DNA of 64,000 bases from Raphanus sativus (Eukaryota; Streptophyta; Magnoliopsida; Brassicales; Brassicaceae), in NCBI RefSeq assembly GCF_000801105.2, contig NC_079516.1, positions 48,653,265 through 48,717,264 of the forward strand. The letters run 5' to 3'. Below are positions 36,725 to 49,405 of this stretch, piece by piece. A model generated the notes under the pieces. The model was given only the letters and a program-made list of their open reading frames with translations, searched no databases and was not told the origin of the DNA. Every line of letters starts with the position of its first letter. Position 1 is the first letter of the stretch. Both the position numbers and the translations under genes were made by a program.

Positions 36725-39700
36725 TTAGACTGCTTTACCTGAATTCTGCAGATGTAGCATTTGTCAGTTAGGTTGGTTTATCTCAAGACTTCTCACTTTT
36801 AAAGTATATCAATAAATAAAAATATTAAAAAAATCAAATTATATGGTCTTAAGAGCCACTGTTATGTCTTACCTCGGACAAGCCGTTTCTGTCAGATGTC
36901 TTGTTGGTTCCATTACACAAGCCATTTATTGGATCAACCTTTGTTCCATTGCCAAGTACCACATGTTGGTTGTTGTCTTGCTGAATGGAGACTGGACTCA
37001 GGACTGCATCTAGCTCACCACATGATGCTGCGATTAGTCCTGTAAATAGGAATTGTTATTTTGTGCTGTATCAAAATTGCTGAGCAGATAAATAATGTTT
37101 GGAGCTTTTGCTTGATGTCATAACAGGAACTCTGACCTAAGAACAAAGGAGATATTTTCCCGGGTCTAGATTTGTACTCAGGATGGAATTGAGCACCAAT
37201 GTAAAAAGGGTGACTTGGAACTTCAATAATCTACAATTCCACCAACAGAGAAGAAAGATTCATATAACAAAACCGAGTTTAAGTTGGGTTAAAGTAGAGA
37301 CAAAACCAACCTCTATGCGTTTGCCAGTTTCATCTTTTGCAGCGAATGAGAGACCTGCCATTTCAAGGCATAGAGCCATATCAGGATTCACCTGCAAGAA
37401 AAGAAGTTTGCTTCTTGTACATCAAGAAACCGAAATGTGTGTTAAAATTTCATTACCTCGTATCTATGGCGGTGCCTCTCATCAACATACTCTCTGTTCC
37501 CATATCTGCAAGAACAAGTTTGATAGAGTTTACATAAATAACATTCTAGCATTCACCGAGTGATTTTGGATCGATGATGGTTTCTTACAGTCTTGCAGAT
37601 ATGCTTTCCTTGACATGGAAGTAAGCTCTTCTCGAGCCTAGTCGCATTGTGCCTCCCATGTGAGTCGTGGAGCCCTCAGGCATGAAAACGATGCATGGAT
37701 GTTTGGTTTCAGGTTCAAACTCTGTGCTATTTGCATCAGGCAAGCAGATAACTGAGCGTGCAAACTCGATGACAGCGACCTGCATCCCAAGACAGATACC
37801 TAGGAAAGGGATGTTGTTTTCTCGAGCATATTTTGCTGCAAGAATCTTTCCTTCCACTCCTCTCTCACCATACCCTCCAGGGAGAAGAACTCCATCCGCG
37901 CCCTGAAGAACAAACAAAAACTCTTGAGGCTTCTCAGGAATATTAAAACAGTGAAAAAACGTTAAAACAAACCTTCAGTAACTTCCAGGCAGTCTTGTAT
38001 GCGGATAAGTTCTGCCCAAAAAGAAAAAACCGATCCATGTTTTAGAGTTTTTCAAGAACAGAGAAATAAGCATTAATGCAATTAATCCGGATTTGTTTTT
38101 ACCATTTTCTTTGTAGTTTTCTCAAGATCAGGAGATGGAACCAAATCAACTACAAGTTTTTTGCCAAAAGCCACAGAAGCATGCATGAGGGCCTAAACAA
38201 TTATATATAACCAAATCAAAAAGCAATGATCAGACTCAGGTAGAGAACTCTACGACACCAAAAGAATAATGTGCCATGAGAGAAAGTGATGTATTTACTT
38301 TCAAGACTGATAGATATGCATCTGAGAGGTCTGTATATTTCCCCACGACAGCTATTCTCACCTGTACGAATTTGACTCGGTGGTATAAGAAAGAGACATG
38401 AGAGGCTATAATAATATACTGTGTGATTTGTTTGGGGGAGTTGAGACCAACCTGTACATGTAAGTTGTCACTAATTTCCACCATTGAAGCCCATTTCTCT
38501 AAAGAAGGTTCTTTAGCAATACCAGCAAGGTTCAGGACTTTTGAGATTGCTTCATGAGCCTTCTGATTCTGTTTCAAGGAACAGAGAGAAGTGTTGACTT
38601 TCTTAATAACTTATAAGATAACCTGGTTGTTGAATAATGATACCTTGAGCAACAAGGGAATGTGCCAGATGTTGTGAACATCATGGAGAGAGAAGATATT
38701 CTGAATCTGAAAATAACAAGTATGGAAGCTGATTAGAAAAGAAAAACAAGAAGTCCTGATATTTCAAGTAAACAAGACAACAAGGGAACCCATCATACCG
38801 GAACATGGCAAAATCGAGATAGCTTTTCTTTTACATTCTCTTCAAGTACCTACCGGAAAATAAAAAAGAGAGAATTATAAGAGTTTTAGTTATGTATCAT
38901 AGAACAAGAGGAGATGACACCAAGATGAACAAGTAAACCTTTGTGCTTCGGCAAGCTATAATATCAGGTGTCAAGCCCAGTCCTCGTAGATCTCTAACGC
39001 TTTGTTGTGTTGGCTTTGTTTTCTGAAGTAAAATTATCAAAACAAATGTAAGTTTGTTTCGAGACATATGATACTTCATTTCTGTAAATATATATACATA
39101 CCTGTTCGCCAACAACACTGAGCACAGGCACGAGGGTGACATGGATCAGACAGAAATTCTCAGGTCCTGAACATTAAAGCAATTTCAATTAGATAGATCA
39201 TAGATATCTCTTAAGATATGTTGTGAAAAAAAAACTCCAAACAAAACTCGAAAAAATACAAGAAAATTAAAGAGCAAAAACTGATTGAAGCAAAAATACG
39301 AATGTAGTCTTTTACTGGTGGTGCATGAAGATTTAAGTGGAACTAATAAAAAATTGCCAGTGATGTTACAGAAGGTAACTTTCTCACCTACACTGTATGA
39401 TAATTGGCTAAGTGCATCAGTGAAAGGCCTGGATTCATTATCTCCTACAAAAACACAAAGATTTCTCTCTTTAGATAGCAGAAGAAGCAAACATTTCGAT
39501 GTTGTTTTTTTGTGTGTGTGTGTGTGGGGGGTACCTATGGTTCCACCTAATTCGATGATGCAAACATCAGGAGGACCTTCCTTTCCATCTACAGGAACCA
39601 TGGCAACTCTCTCCACCCATTCTTTTATTGCATCAGTGACGTGAGGAACAATCTATTTTCATTACCAACCAAAAACTTATAACTCCTTCATTCAAACAAA

Positions 39701-40354
39701 AACTTATAACTCTAGCTTATAAAAAAAATAAAATGAAAAATGTTAGAACTTTCTATTATTTACCTGAACTGTAGTTCCTAAGTAATCTCCTCTCCTCTCT
39801 TTATCCATTACTTGCTGTGACAACAATAGATGTTTTGTGAGTTGTTGAAGATAGATCCTAAGTAACAAAAACAGAACATTCTGTACTTAACCTGCTGAAT
39901 CTTTCCAAGAGTAATATTGTTATCTCGGGTTAATGTACAACCTAGAAACCTCTCGTAGTTTCCAAGATCAAGATCCACCTTTTGTCCAAACCCATCAAAC
40001 AAATGTCTTTTAAATCTCTAAATCCAAAAAAAGGTAGAAGAAGAATATAAGCGAGTTTGTTTCTTATTTACCTCACTGCCATCGTCTAAGACAAACACTT
40101 CGCCATGTTCATAAGGAGATATGGTTCCAGCATCATAGTTCAGATAAGGATCTAGAGATGAGTATAAGAAAAAAAAATTGAGTGCTCTTTAAGGAAACAT
40201 CACTATATTGAACACAATGAAATAAAAAAAGATCACCTATTTTGATACAAGTAACACGAAGACCACATGATTGAAGAAGAACACCAATACTACTCGCTGT
40301 GATTCCTTTTCCTAATCCACTCACAACACCTCCTGTTACGAGCACGTACTTCAT
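36725..40354 (-). CDS. CTP synthase (glutamine-hydrolysing)
   Basis: Twenty exons give 602 residues; the first is 40354-40237 and the last long ones are 37902-37589 and 37039-36873. All phases close. The enzyme makes CTP from UTP, ATP and glutamine in the cytosol. The N-terminal synthase domain starts [16 protein letters not shown] (P-loop), with [20 protein letters not shown] and [12 protein letters not shown] further on. The C-terminal glutaminase has [11 protein letters not shown], the nucleophile in GICLGMQ, and the His/Glu of FHPEYKSRP, so all three catalytic residues are present. The end is ambiguous: a canonical donor at 36872 joined to an acceptor at 36746 gives a last 7-codon exon (36745-36725), while read-through stops at 36849. 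Position matches AT2G34890 among the Arabidopsis CTPS genes. Confidence 0.93.
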
Positions 40355-41145
40355 CTTCTTCCTTTTTCCTGAAACACACAGACAGAGCGGGTGGGTACCA
40401 GGACGAGAGAGACATGAGCAAACAGTGAAACAGGAGGGCTAAAGAGAAAACTCAGAAGCTTTGAAACAGAGAATCCTTGAAGCTTTGGTTTTTATCTTAC
40501 CAAAAGTAAAGAGATAAGTACAATATTTTGAGTCCAACAGATTCTATTATGTTATCTCAAAACCAAACATGTACTTGGTGATGAGGGAGAAGGAAAATGA
40601 AAGCAATTTATAAGAGAAGATGAAGAGTGACATTTTCCCTTGGCTACCTAATTAACTTAAATTTATTTTTTACATTTTTTAAAATATATACCTTTGCATT
40701 TAACAATAAAAGACTCTAAAGAAATATTTGAGTATGCATGTAGCTTTTGTAAATTATATAAGAGTATTGATATTTTGTGGTAACTAAAATTACTATAAGC
40801 CAGATTGTATATTTTTATTTATACTTAACATTATAATATCTTTTATGTTGATTATATATATATATACTCTTAATGATAGGCATTTATTAAAAATCTAAAG
40901 CATTTAAAATGATGGTGGACATGATCGAGGAAAATTGTTAACATTGCATGTGTTTAGCTTAGCAGTTTTGCCATTAAACACGCATATCTTTTTATTGAAC
41001 ATTTAATATTTTTGTGATCTGAAAATTTAAATACCAAAACTAGAAACATAAAGAAAAGTCCAGAAAAGGAAAGTTTAAAAGAAAGACTAATCAAATACAT
41101 TAATATAAAAATTATAATTATTAAACGTAGATGTAAAGTCCAAAA
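40355..41145. other. CTP synthase 5' region and intergenic DNA
   Basis: Roughly 40355-40620 is the likely leader and promoter of CTP synthase. The rest is AT-rich without recognised features. Confidence 0.4.
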
Positions 41146-41536
41146 CCATTGTTTAAAATTCTTATTTACTGTTGTTGGATTCTAAAAGCAAATGCCAGTT
41201 TTTTAAAATGTAAATTTCAGTGGCGGCGTACTTTACATTTTTTGTGGTATCACAGATAGTTTTTGCTAACCACATATTGATGGTTTAGCAGTAGTAGAAT
41301 TTTGAAAAATTAAACAATTCAAATTTGAATAAATTCCACGATACTAAATTTGTGTGAGTACGTGAATATCAGATAATGTTTTGAACCTCATTTTAATATT
41401 TGGAATAAAAATTATTGCATCTCTTTTGAAAAAAATTAGTGTAGTCATTCCATAAGTTTAGGATATTTTAGTTAATAAATAAAATTGTTTTTACATTTAA
41501 AATCCAACAACGGTAAATAAGAATTTTGAACGATGG
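41146..41536. mobile_element. MITE-like inverted-repeat element
   Basis: About 40-bp ends are inverted copies: CCATTGTTTAAAATTC and on (41146-41190) against the reverse complement of 41490-41536 (CCATCGTTCAAAATTC and on), each continuing TTATTTACYGTTGTTGGATT. Length is about 390 bp. No clear target duplication was found, so the superfamily is open. Confidence 0.6.
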
Positions 41537-42136
41537 TTTCACCACGTCAACTTTCTCTAAGATTTCCATTATTTTATTATAATGATTTTAGAAGTATGGA
41601 ATGTGACAATGCAACCCACAGCAACGCAGGAGTATGGATTGTGACTTTCTTACCGAGTTCGAAGGTCACTCCCAACAGTGTTACCCTACATGATACATTA
41701 CTCCACGCGTCGTGTTAACCAAAATTCAACGGTCAAATGTTGCATTTTCTTTTCTTTTTGGCTCAGCTAATCAATGCCCTTTTAAAAGAACCTGTCGACA
41801 AAATATGGACACACACGTTAATTTGCTGTTTGTAAAATAAGAAGTTTTTTATATATATTTTAATTAAGAGGTTTTATTCTGAAATACTTGTTTGTTATGG
41901 GATGTTACAATACTACTATAATGTGTTTAGACATATATATACTTACTTTTAGTGTTTTCTTTTCTAATAAAACTTTAATCTACTACTCTTTTTTTTTAAC
42001 ACCAATCTATCTATTTTAATGTGTGAAAAATCCATGTCCATTTCATCTGATGGTAGTATCTGACGTCGCGCCGTATGGATTGGTTATTATTGTCGCATGT
42101 CAACGGCTGATTAAACTCAAAATGCGTAAGAACCAT
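41537..42136. other. Intergenic
   Basis: Spacer between two inverted-repeat elements. No gene or other structure is recognised. Confidence 0.4.
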
Positions 42137-42146
42137 ATTTTTATAA

Positions 42147-43533
42147 GAGAAAATTATCGTTTAAATCACGAAATTTCAAATTTAGCTGAAAAAAAGCCCG
42201 AACTTTCTCTTGGACCATTTAAAGCACCAACTTAATTTGACTAGCCATTTTAAACATCAGTTTAATTTGACTAAACCAAATTAAGCACGACGTTAACTCG
42301 GGTAACGGAATAATTAAACCGAGTTAAATGCTGTTTCTAATCTCTGTTAAGTCCAAAACGACGTCGTTTAAAAATCTTTTAAAATATCACATCCGGGTGG
42401 ATCGATCCTATGACCAAAGACACTATCATTGAAAGGCCCAAACCACTAGACCACTTGCACTTTTTTAACTTAATTGACTACTAATACTTATTATTATGAA
42501 ACTTCCAAATCATTTTTTTCCACTCTAAATCCCTAAATGATTTTATAAATATTAAAACTTGTAAATAGCTTATTAGTTATTCGAAATTTTGTGAGTATAA
42601 ATAACTAAATGATTTTTAATTGTAATTTTAATTAATAATAATACAAAATGGTTTTTAATTATGATTTTTTAAAAAAAAAATTCTTTAGTATTATTAAAAA
42701 TTATAATTAAACATTATAGTTAATAATAACTTGTCTGATTTATAATAATAATTAATTATAATTTTTAATTACTAGTAATACTAAATGATTGTTAATTATA
42801 ATTTTAATTACTAAATGATTTTTAATTATAATTTTAATTACTAATAAAACAAAATGATTTTTAATTGTGATTTTTAATTAAAAATATTTTAGTATTATGA
42901 AAAATTATAATTAAAAAATCATAATTCAAAATCATTTAGTATTGCTATTAATTAAAAATTATAATTAAAAATCATTTAGTATCATATAGTTATTTATAAG
43001 TAGTATTTTCAATAATACTTGTAAATAAAACTTAATATTTAAATTAAGTTAATAATTATTATAAGTTTTAATTTTTTAATAATGTTCACAAATTTTTGAA
43101 TAGTTAATAATTTATTTACAAGTTTTAATATTTATAAAATTATTTAGGGATTTAGGGTTGAAGAAGATGATTTGGAGGTTTCACAATAATAACTATTACT
43201 AGTTAATCATGTTAAGAAAAATTTAAGTGGTCTAGTGGTTTGAGCCTTATTTGTGTGTGTCTATGGTCATGAGTTCGATTCCATTAAGTTGCATATTTTT
43301 AAAAGATTTTTAAACGACGTCCTTTTGGACTTAACAAAAATTAGAGACGACATTTAACTTCGTTTAATCATTCCGTTATCCGAGTTAACGTCGTGCTTAA
43401 TTTGGTTTAGTCAAACTAAATTGATGTTTAAAATGGTTAGTCAAATTAAGTTGGTGCTTTAAATGGTTCAAGTGAAAGTTCATGTTTTTTTCAACCAAAT
43501 TTGAAAGTTCGTGATTTAAATGACAATTTTCCC
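42147..43533. mobile_element. Foldback MULE with tRNA-like sequence in both arms
   Basis: The 1387-bp element has inverted arms of about 330 bp: left end GAGAAAATTATCGTTTAAAT, right end as its near-perfect inverse. It is flanked by a perfect 10-bp duplication ATTTTTATAA (42137-42146, 43534-43543). Long arms with a 9-11-bp duplication indicate a Mutator-like element. The middle 700 bp is extremely AT-rich and non-coding. Each arm contains a tRNA-like block (42388-42460 minus, 43223-43292 plus) with GTGGTCTAGTGGTTTG and a B-box-like GATTCC/GATCGATCC segment. Confidence 0.85.
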
Positions 43534-43543
43534 ATTTTTATAA

Positions 43544-44010
43544 CTAAGAAATATGGTCTTGATTAAAAAAGAAATGTGGTCTTCAGGCGGAGATCTGAAT
43601 AATGAATATCTTATGGTAGGTCTTGATCATGTCTTCTAATCTACATATGCTTTACTATAAAGTACAAACTCTTTCCTGGCAAAACACTTTACTTCAAAGA
43701 TTTTCTATAATTCAGTGTGATATTCTTTTGTTACTGAAAAATTAAAAATATATCTCAATGTTAGTATATTTTTATTTCATAGTAACAAACGTTATGACAA
43801 AACGAAACAAACACCAACAACATTTTAATTCAATAGATCTTTTTAGTTTCAACTGGTATAGTGAAAATTATGCCAATGATACCTAACTATATCCACTAAT
43901 ACACAATATTTAACATGGGGGATTGTGCATTTACAAAGAGAGAATATCTAACCAATATGAAACCTTTTTTTTGTTCAAATGAAACCAATATGAAACCTTT
44001 TAATCGATAA
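43544..44010. other. Intergenic
   Basis: Spacer without recognised features, up to a strong TATA box at 44016. Confidence 0.4.
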
Positions 44011-44015
44011 AAAGG

Positions 44016-44025
44016 TATATATAAA
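44016..44025 (+). promoter_or_regulatory. Strong TATA box without an annotated gene
   Basis: TATATATAAA, followed 50-60 bp later by sequence able to fold into an imperfect hairpin (arms from 44078 and to 44189) with a CACGTG G-box at 44112-44117. No protein-coding frame of note follows. It may drive a non-coding transcript. Confidence 0.35.
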
Positions 44026-44967
44026 TGCGCACAGACAGAGATTAAGAGATGTAGTTTATTGGATATGGTGGAGGTTGGTGTCAGTTATTGGCAGTTGGAC
44101 CACGTCACTGACACGTGGTACATTGTCTTTTTCAACTGTTGTAAGTTGAGGAAGTTGTGGGTCCCAACCTTTTGCTGACCAACTGACACTCGACTGTTAT
44201 AAGCTTTTTCTCGTACGGCTGTTGGTCCTACCTATGACTCACCACAACTCTCTGTGGACAAATCTTCTTGTTTATGTATTTTATCGCCTACACTATGAAG
44301 AAGAGTCAAATTAATCTCAATAACGACATCTCTCCAAGCATATCATCATCATATAAAAAACTATATGTGTTTTAATAGGCTGAAATCTGCAGAAGACATA
44401 TGGGCTCACGTAGTAACTGTCATAAGAAATTCATTTTTGTTTTGTTTTTTATCAGCTGTCCGAAGATATCCAGATTTTTGTAGAGACATGATTGTTTTCG
44501 TTTTAGTTAGTTAATGTAATACGTGGCCGATTCCTTCATAAATTATTCACTAATAATGTCTAACCAAGCCGTGTTAATGTCGTGTTGATGAATGATTTAT
44601 TTGCTTCGCCACATGAGAATCTTTTGTAGGGTGTGAGAATATTAGATGCGTTTTACTACGGTTGGCACGCGCAAAGGTTTCTTTTGAGATTTTTTTTTTC
44701 TTTTTGTACATCAGTTAGATTGAGAACAAACTTTTCTCTTCTTTTTGTCAAAGGATTGAAAAACAAACCAAGATTACTCCAATAAATTCTACAATTAAAT
44801 CGTATACCTCTCTTTCATACTGTTATATAGTTATCTACTTCTCTTTCACACCATTCGATAGGATTAGTACATGTGTCATGTGTTACCTAGAGGATGCAAG
44901 CAATAAGACGAAATCAGAGTCTCATAAATGTTTGGAACAACATAAAACATAACTAGTTGTGTAAAGT

Positions 44968-45365
44968 CACTACAACAAAACTGTAAAGGGCTATGGTTTT
45001 GCAGCTACAAAAAGTCTCAATAATTTAAAACTAAAATTTGTGACTATTATATGGGTTTTCTTAGTTAACTAACTATAAACTATACTTTGTAGTATTTCGA
45101 AGAAAATGAACCATAGACAAATTGTGAATCAAACATAAATATTATCGTAGTTAAATCGCAAAAAAGGTAAACAAAATCAAGTTTGAAGTATACTCACAGA
45201 TTCAAAGTTACAAAATCTATTGTGACTATACGTTTAGTTTTGTGTCAATAAATATTTTTTCTTGTTGTGAGTTTTAACGGAGATGTTTGAATAGCTCTGG
45301 AAGATCGGTTTAGTAAATGATTTGAGAGATCAGTGTCTCTAATCTTATGTCAAATTGCTGTAGTG
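44968..45365. mobile_element. CACTA-type MITE (tentative)
   Basis: Starts CACTACAACAAAA and ends AATTGCTGTAGTG; the inverse of the end is CACTACAGCAATT, matching at 10 of 13 positions. CACTA ends are diagnostic of the En/Spm group, but the 3-bp flanks (AGT, TAT) do not match, so the call is tentative. 398 bp, non-coding. Confidence 0.55.
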
Positions 45366-46055
45366 TATGTACATGTATATGTTATATCAGTATATATGTA
45401 TAATATAAAACATCACATGCAATGAGTTCAGTTCCAACCACATTAGGGCCGTAGGGACTTAGATTAAAGTTGACTATAACTTTTAAAAGTAATCATAATC
45501 CTAACACACTGTGAGTCTGTGACATGTGCTTTCTGATTTTAGTAGGTCAGTTAAATGGCCATCCACATAATAATATGAGACTCTAACAACATATGCATGC
45601 ACATGTGATGTGATATATGACTTTATATCTGTCGACAATGTGTAGGAAGTGGGGTTTTCCTTGACCGACACCTGTGAAGGTGGTGGGAGATAATGATAAT
45701 TGACAAAACTAAAATCAGAAAGCACTTGGAGTTGGTCGGAAACCACCAAACTTGACGTCCCTTATTCTCCTCCTCCATAAGTGCTGGAGGTGGGTTTCCT
45801 TCGGTCTCTATGTGATAATGATTTATTGTCAATAGATACAAAATGAACAAAATGTTTTGGATAGTCTTATAGGACTAATGGCTAAGTAGGAAGTAGCTGA
45901 TCTCAACAAAGGGAGAACCAAATTTGAATCATAAAATAAGCAAAGCATAATGGATTAGTTTAATGTTAGGAACCAACTCTAGATTGATCCAATAACACAC
46001 ACAATTCACTGTATCTCTCACAATAAAATAAGCTAATACATCGATGAAGATCTCT

Positions 46056-46091
<36 letters not shown>

Positions 46092-46410
46092 ATTAATAGA
46101 GTAGCTTCACTGTGACTGTCAAATCCTCTCTTTCTCCCAAGGTCTTAGCTTCCGTCCTATCCTCTTCCTCGTCATAGCTGCTGCTACTGATGGCCCTTTA
46201 AAACAAAAACTAAATTATGTCATGAGAATGTAACAGAGATGTTCTTCAACTTTCTTTCTTCTTTTTTTCTTTTGGTTAAGGTGCTAGAAGTTTGAAACCG
46301 GAATGGAACTGGAAAGGCTTCTACTAATTTAGATTTGATGTTCACCAGTTTCATCTTTTCCTTGCGGATTAATACAAAGAGATATTAGGGAAAGAAAAAG
46401 AAAAGGGATT
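45366..46410. other. Intergenic, downstream of GTE1
   Basis: Contains a (CT)n run at 46052-46090 and probably the GTE1 3' untranslated region. No other gene seen. Confidence 0.4.
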
Positions 46411-48515
46411 TCAAGCCTTCTTGGCTCTTTTAACCTTTTTAATTGCATCAAAGATCGCTCTCCTTCTTTTCGCAGTGGTCTTGTTCATCTCTCCACCATT
46501 GTTGTTGTTTTGGGCGTTTGTTCCACCAGAGCTCTTGTTAGCTGCTTTCAATGCTTCTTGCACAAACACCTTCAGCCTCCACAAAGTTACATCAGTCTGC
46601 TCACGAAAAAAGAAGAGTTAAAAAAGCCATAGACCGCAACAAAAACACTGAATCAACCAAAGGTTTTGGTGTTTACCTGAAGATCGATGTCAAGCTCCAC
46701 TTCTGGTGCTCCGGCCGGGAACTGCGGGTTGCCCTCTGAAACCATTTTAAGCGCCTTAGACAGATCCTCAGGAGAGAGACGACCTAAAGCTGCAGAAAGT
46801 CCCTTCTTTTCTTGAGTGGACAGCTTTCTGTTCATTTCAGTAATCAAAACGAAAATAAGAAGCAAAGAACTTTCATTAAGGGTAAAATATGATTTAACAT
46901 ATAAAAGATTAGAGTTGAACCTGCACTTCTGGACCACTACCTCCCGAAGTTTCTCAAGCTCCTGATCGATCTCATACAGCTAAAGATACAAGCAAAAGAC
47001 TCATCAAACCGTATAGCTACTACACAATCAATAGCCTGAAACAGAGCAATAGGTCTTGTCATTTGCTTACTTCGTTGCTTAAATCTCTAGCCTTCTCTGC
47101 TTGAGCAGCCTCCACAGCAAGCTGCCTACTCGCACGATCCTGAGCCTCTTCCTCTGCTTGTTTCTTTTCCTGTTCATAGCAAAACCAGTTTCAACACAGT
47201 CACTCAACATTACAAAGAGAACAGAATAATGAGAAAACGAACGTTTTGGTGGGTACCTCTTCGACGAGTCTAGGCATAATGGTAAGCCATTTCTCCTCAA
47301 ACTTCTCCAAAAGAGATTCAGCCATCACATAGACATCATCTTTCTCTTCGTTATATCTCATAGCGTTCTTGAAAACTAGCCTAACATCAGCATATATCTC
47401 CCGGACATTGCTATACTCCGAACCTTCCATTTTAGTTCTAATAGTTCCCAAATCCATTGGCTTCTCTATAACCTGCCATGTAATGAAAACACTCATTTAA
47501 CCATCAAAACCAAACTTGGACCACAAAGCAAATAGCAAGGTTTGAATGTTAACCTTATGATAATCATCGAGTCCAAGCCCTTTAACATCAACAGGTTGCA
47601 GAAATGGCCACGCCCATTTTTGTTGAGCAATCTAAAAGAGTTATAAGAAGACAAAAGGATCAAACATAGCAATCCAAGATCCAAAAGCTTCAAAGTTTCA
47701 TCATTACCTGACGAAAAATTGTAGCAAACTGACGCATAAGTTCAGGGCTAGAAACATGTTTCCCTCTTGCTTTCTCTTTCCCAGCAGAGCTACACTTGGA
47801 GGGTTGAGAGATAGCAACTTTTTTCCCACCGGAGTTACTCTTGGAAGTGTTTGTTTGACCTGCTCCGTCTTTGGTAGAGTAAAACTGTTCAACCTCCACA
47901 ATTTTCTGCTCAAGCTGTACTTTCCAGTATATAGCGGAGGTAAGAGAGATAATAAAGCAAGAAAGAGAGCAAGTGACTTTACGGAGTAGTGAAAAGCAAT
48001 TGTCAGTCACCTGATTGACTCTCTCGGTTATAACATCTACGCAAGTCCCATAATCCTCAAGCTTACTTCCCTCATCTCCATTGACAACTTCAAGCTCTGT
48101 GTTCTCGACGACATCGCAGTTAGGCGCAAGCACAGGCTCCTCCTCCTAAAACAATTAACATGTACTACTAATCAATAATCACAACCTTCCGCAACTAAGA
48201 AAAATATTAAAGAGAGATCAAGCTTGCTCTAGTAATCCATCAGCTCTAGCCTCCAGACCAAACATAATCCGATGAAATTTCATCTCTTTACGATCATATT
48301 CTAAACTGAAAATTGAGTAAAGGTGGAGACTTTCGGATTACCCTGAACCAAAGTTAAGGCGATTTTTGAAAAGAAGACAGCTTGATTACCAGACGGAACC
48401 AAATTGTAAACCAAAACCAATCCGTAACAGAGTATGGTATTGAATTTCAAAACAGAGAGAGAGAGCTTTATCTTTGTAAGGAAGTAAGAGTATGTACCTT
48501 GACGTTTACGGACAT
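46411..48515 (-). CDS. GTE1: Bromodomain-NET transcription regulator GTE1/IMB1
   Basis: Nine exons (48515-48498, 48145-48011, 47914-47708, 47631-47554, 47472-47257, 47169-47071, 46979-46921, 46827-46677, 46596-46411) give 382 residues; phases close. The bromodomain spans about residues 120-215 and carries the MDLGTI ZA-loop motif and the acetyl-lysine-binding Asn in KNAMRYNEE. A coiled, Glu/Gln-rich segment follows, then a NET domain (LSTQEKKGLSAALGRLSPED...) and a basic tail (AIKKVKRAKKA). The protein reads acetylated histones in the nucleus; Arabidopsis IMB1 acts in seed germination. An in-frame ATG upstream at 48656 would add 47 residues. I chose 48515 because the resulting length is close to the known protein and the conserved part starts at exon 2. 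Confidence 0.9.
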
Positions 48516-48642
48516 TGGAGAAGGATGGTACAGACTCACAAAAGCTTTTCGACGGATGACAGACAAGTCGTAGGAGGAAGAAGAGAAGAGAAGGTCAGCT
48601 AACCCTTTGTATTGCTCTTTTCCCGGTTTAGGGTTTGGAACT

Positions 48643-48839
48643 AAAAGGCTCTTCAAATCTGGGCTTCTATGTTCGGCCCATTTATGAATTTTACCTGTTT
48701 TTTTCTTTCTGAAAATATTTTAAAAATAGAAAATATAGGTCTATTCTTTTTTTTTTTGGAAAATATAGGTCTATTCAGTGAAATTAAATAAAAAGTAAAA
48801 AACTGTAGCAAAAGGCTCTTCAAATCTGGGCTTCTATGT
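48643..48839. repeat. 30-bp direct repeat at the GTE1 5' end
   Basis: Identical 30-bp copies at 48643-48672 and 48810-48839, 167 bp apart (core GGCTCTTCAAATCTGGGCTT). A second short repeat (GAAAATATAGGTCTATTC) lies between them. The first copy covers the upstream ATG at 48656. Confidence 0.9.
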
Positions 48840-49405
48840 ATGGCTTGTATCCCAGATTTGTATCATGCATTTACAATATAATTAATAAATTCTTGGTTGT
48901 TAAAAAAAATTGATTATGTAAATGTTAAACGTGTATGGAATGTATTAACATGTGTATTTTCCTTGTAAATAAATAAAAGTTAGGGTTTTGGTCTATTCTT
49001 AGGAACCCATATAGTATATGTTTTTTTGGCTTTTTGCTGGTTTTTAAGAATAGGTAAAAGCTGTGAAAACCAGAAAAACTAGTTGCCCTAAAACATAAAG
49101 AAAACTTGTTGATAATCTTGAATGGTCAATAAATGTTGATAAATCTATACTATTTTTACTTTGACAACATTTGTTTCTCGTTATTGCCAAGAACTAAAAA
49201 CATCCAATGATCCAACATTTTTTTTTAAAAGCCTTTTCTACTTTATTTTCAGATCATTTATATATTTTTGTCAAGATTCAGGATTCATTTGATTATCCTC
49301 ATCATTTTCTTATTTAATTCTCAAATCAGTTTCTAATATATATTTTTGTTAACATTCAGAATTCATTTGATTAGCCTCATGACCTCATGTACCTCGTCAT
49401 TCACA
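48840..49405. other. Intergenic, upstream of GTE1
   Basis: AT-rich DNA between the GTE1 5' repeat and a Helitron. Nothing recognised. Confidence 0.4.
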
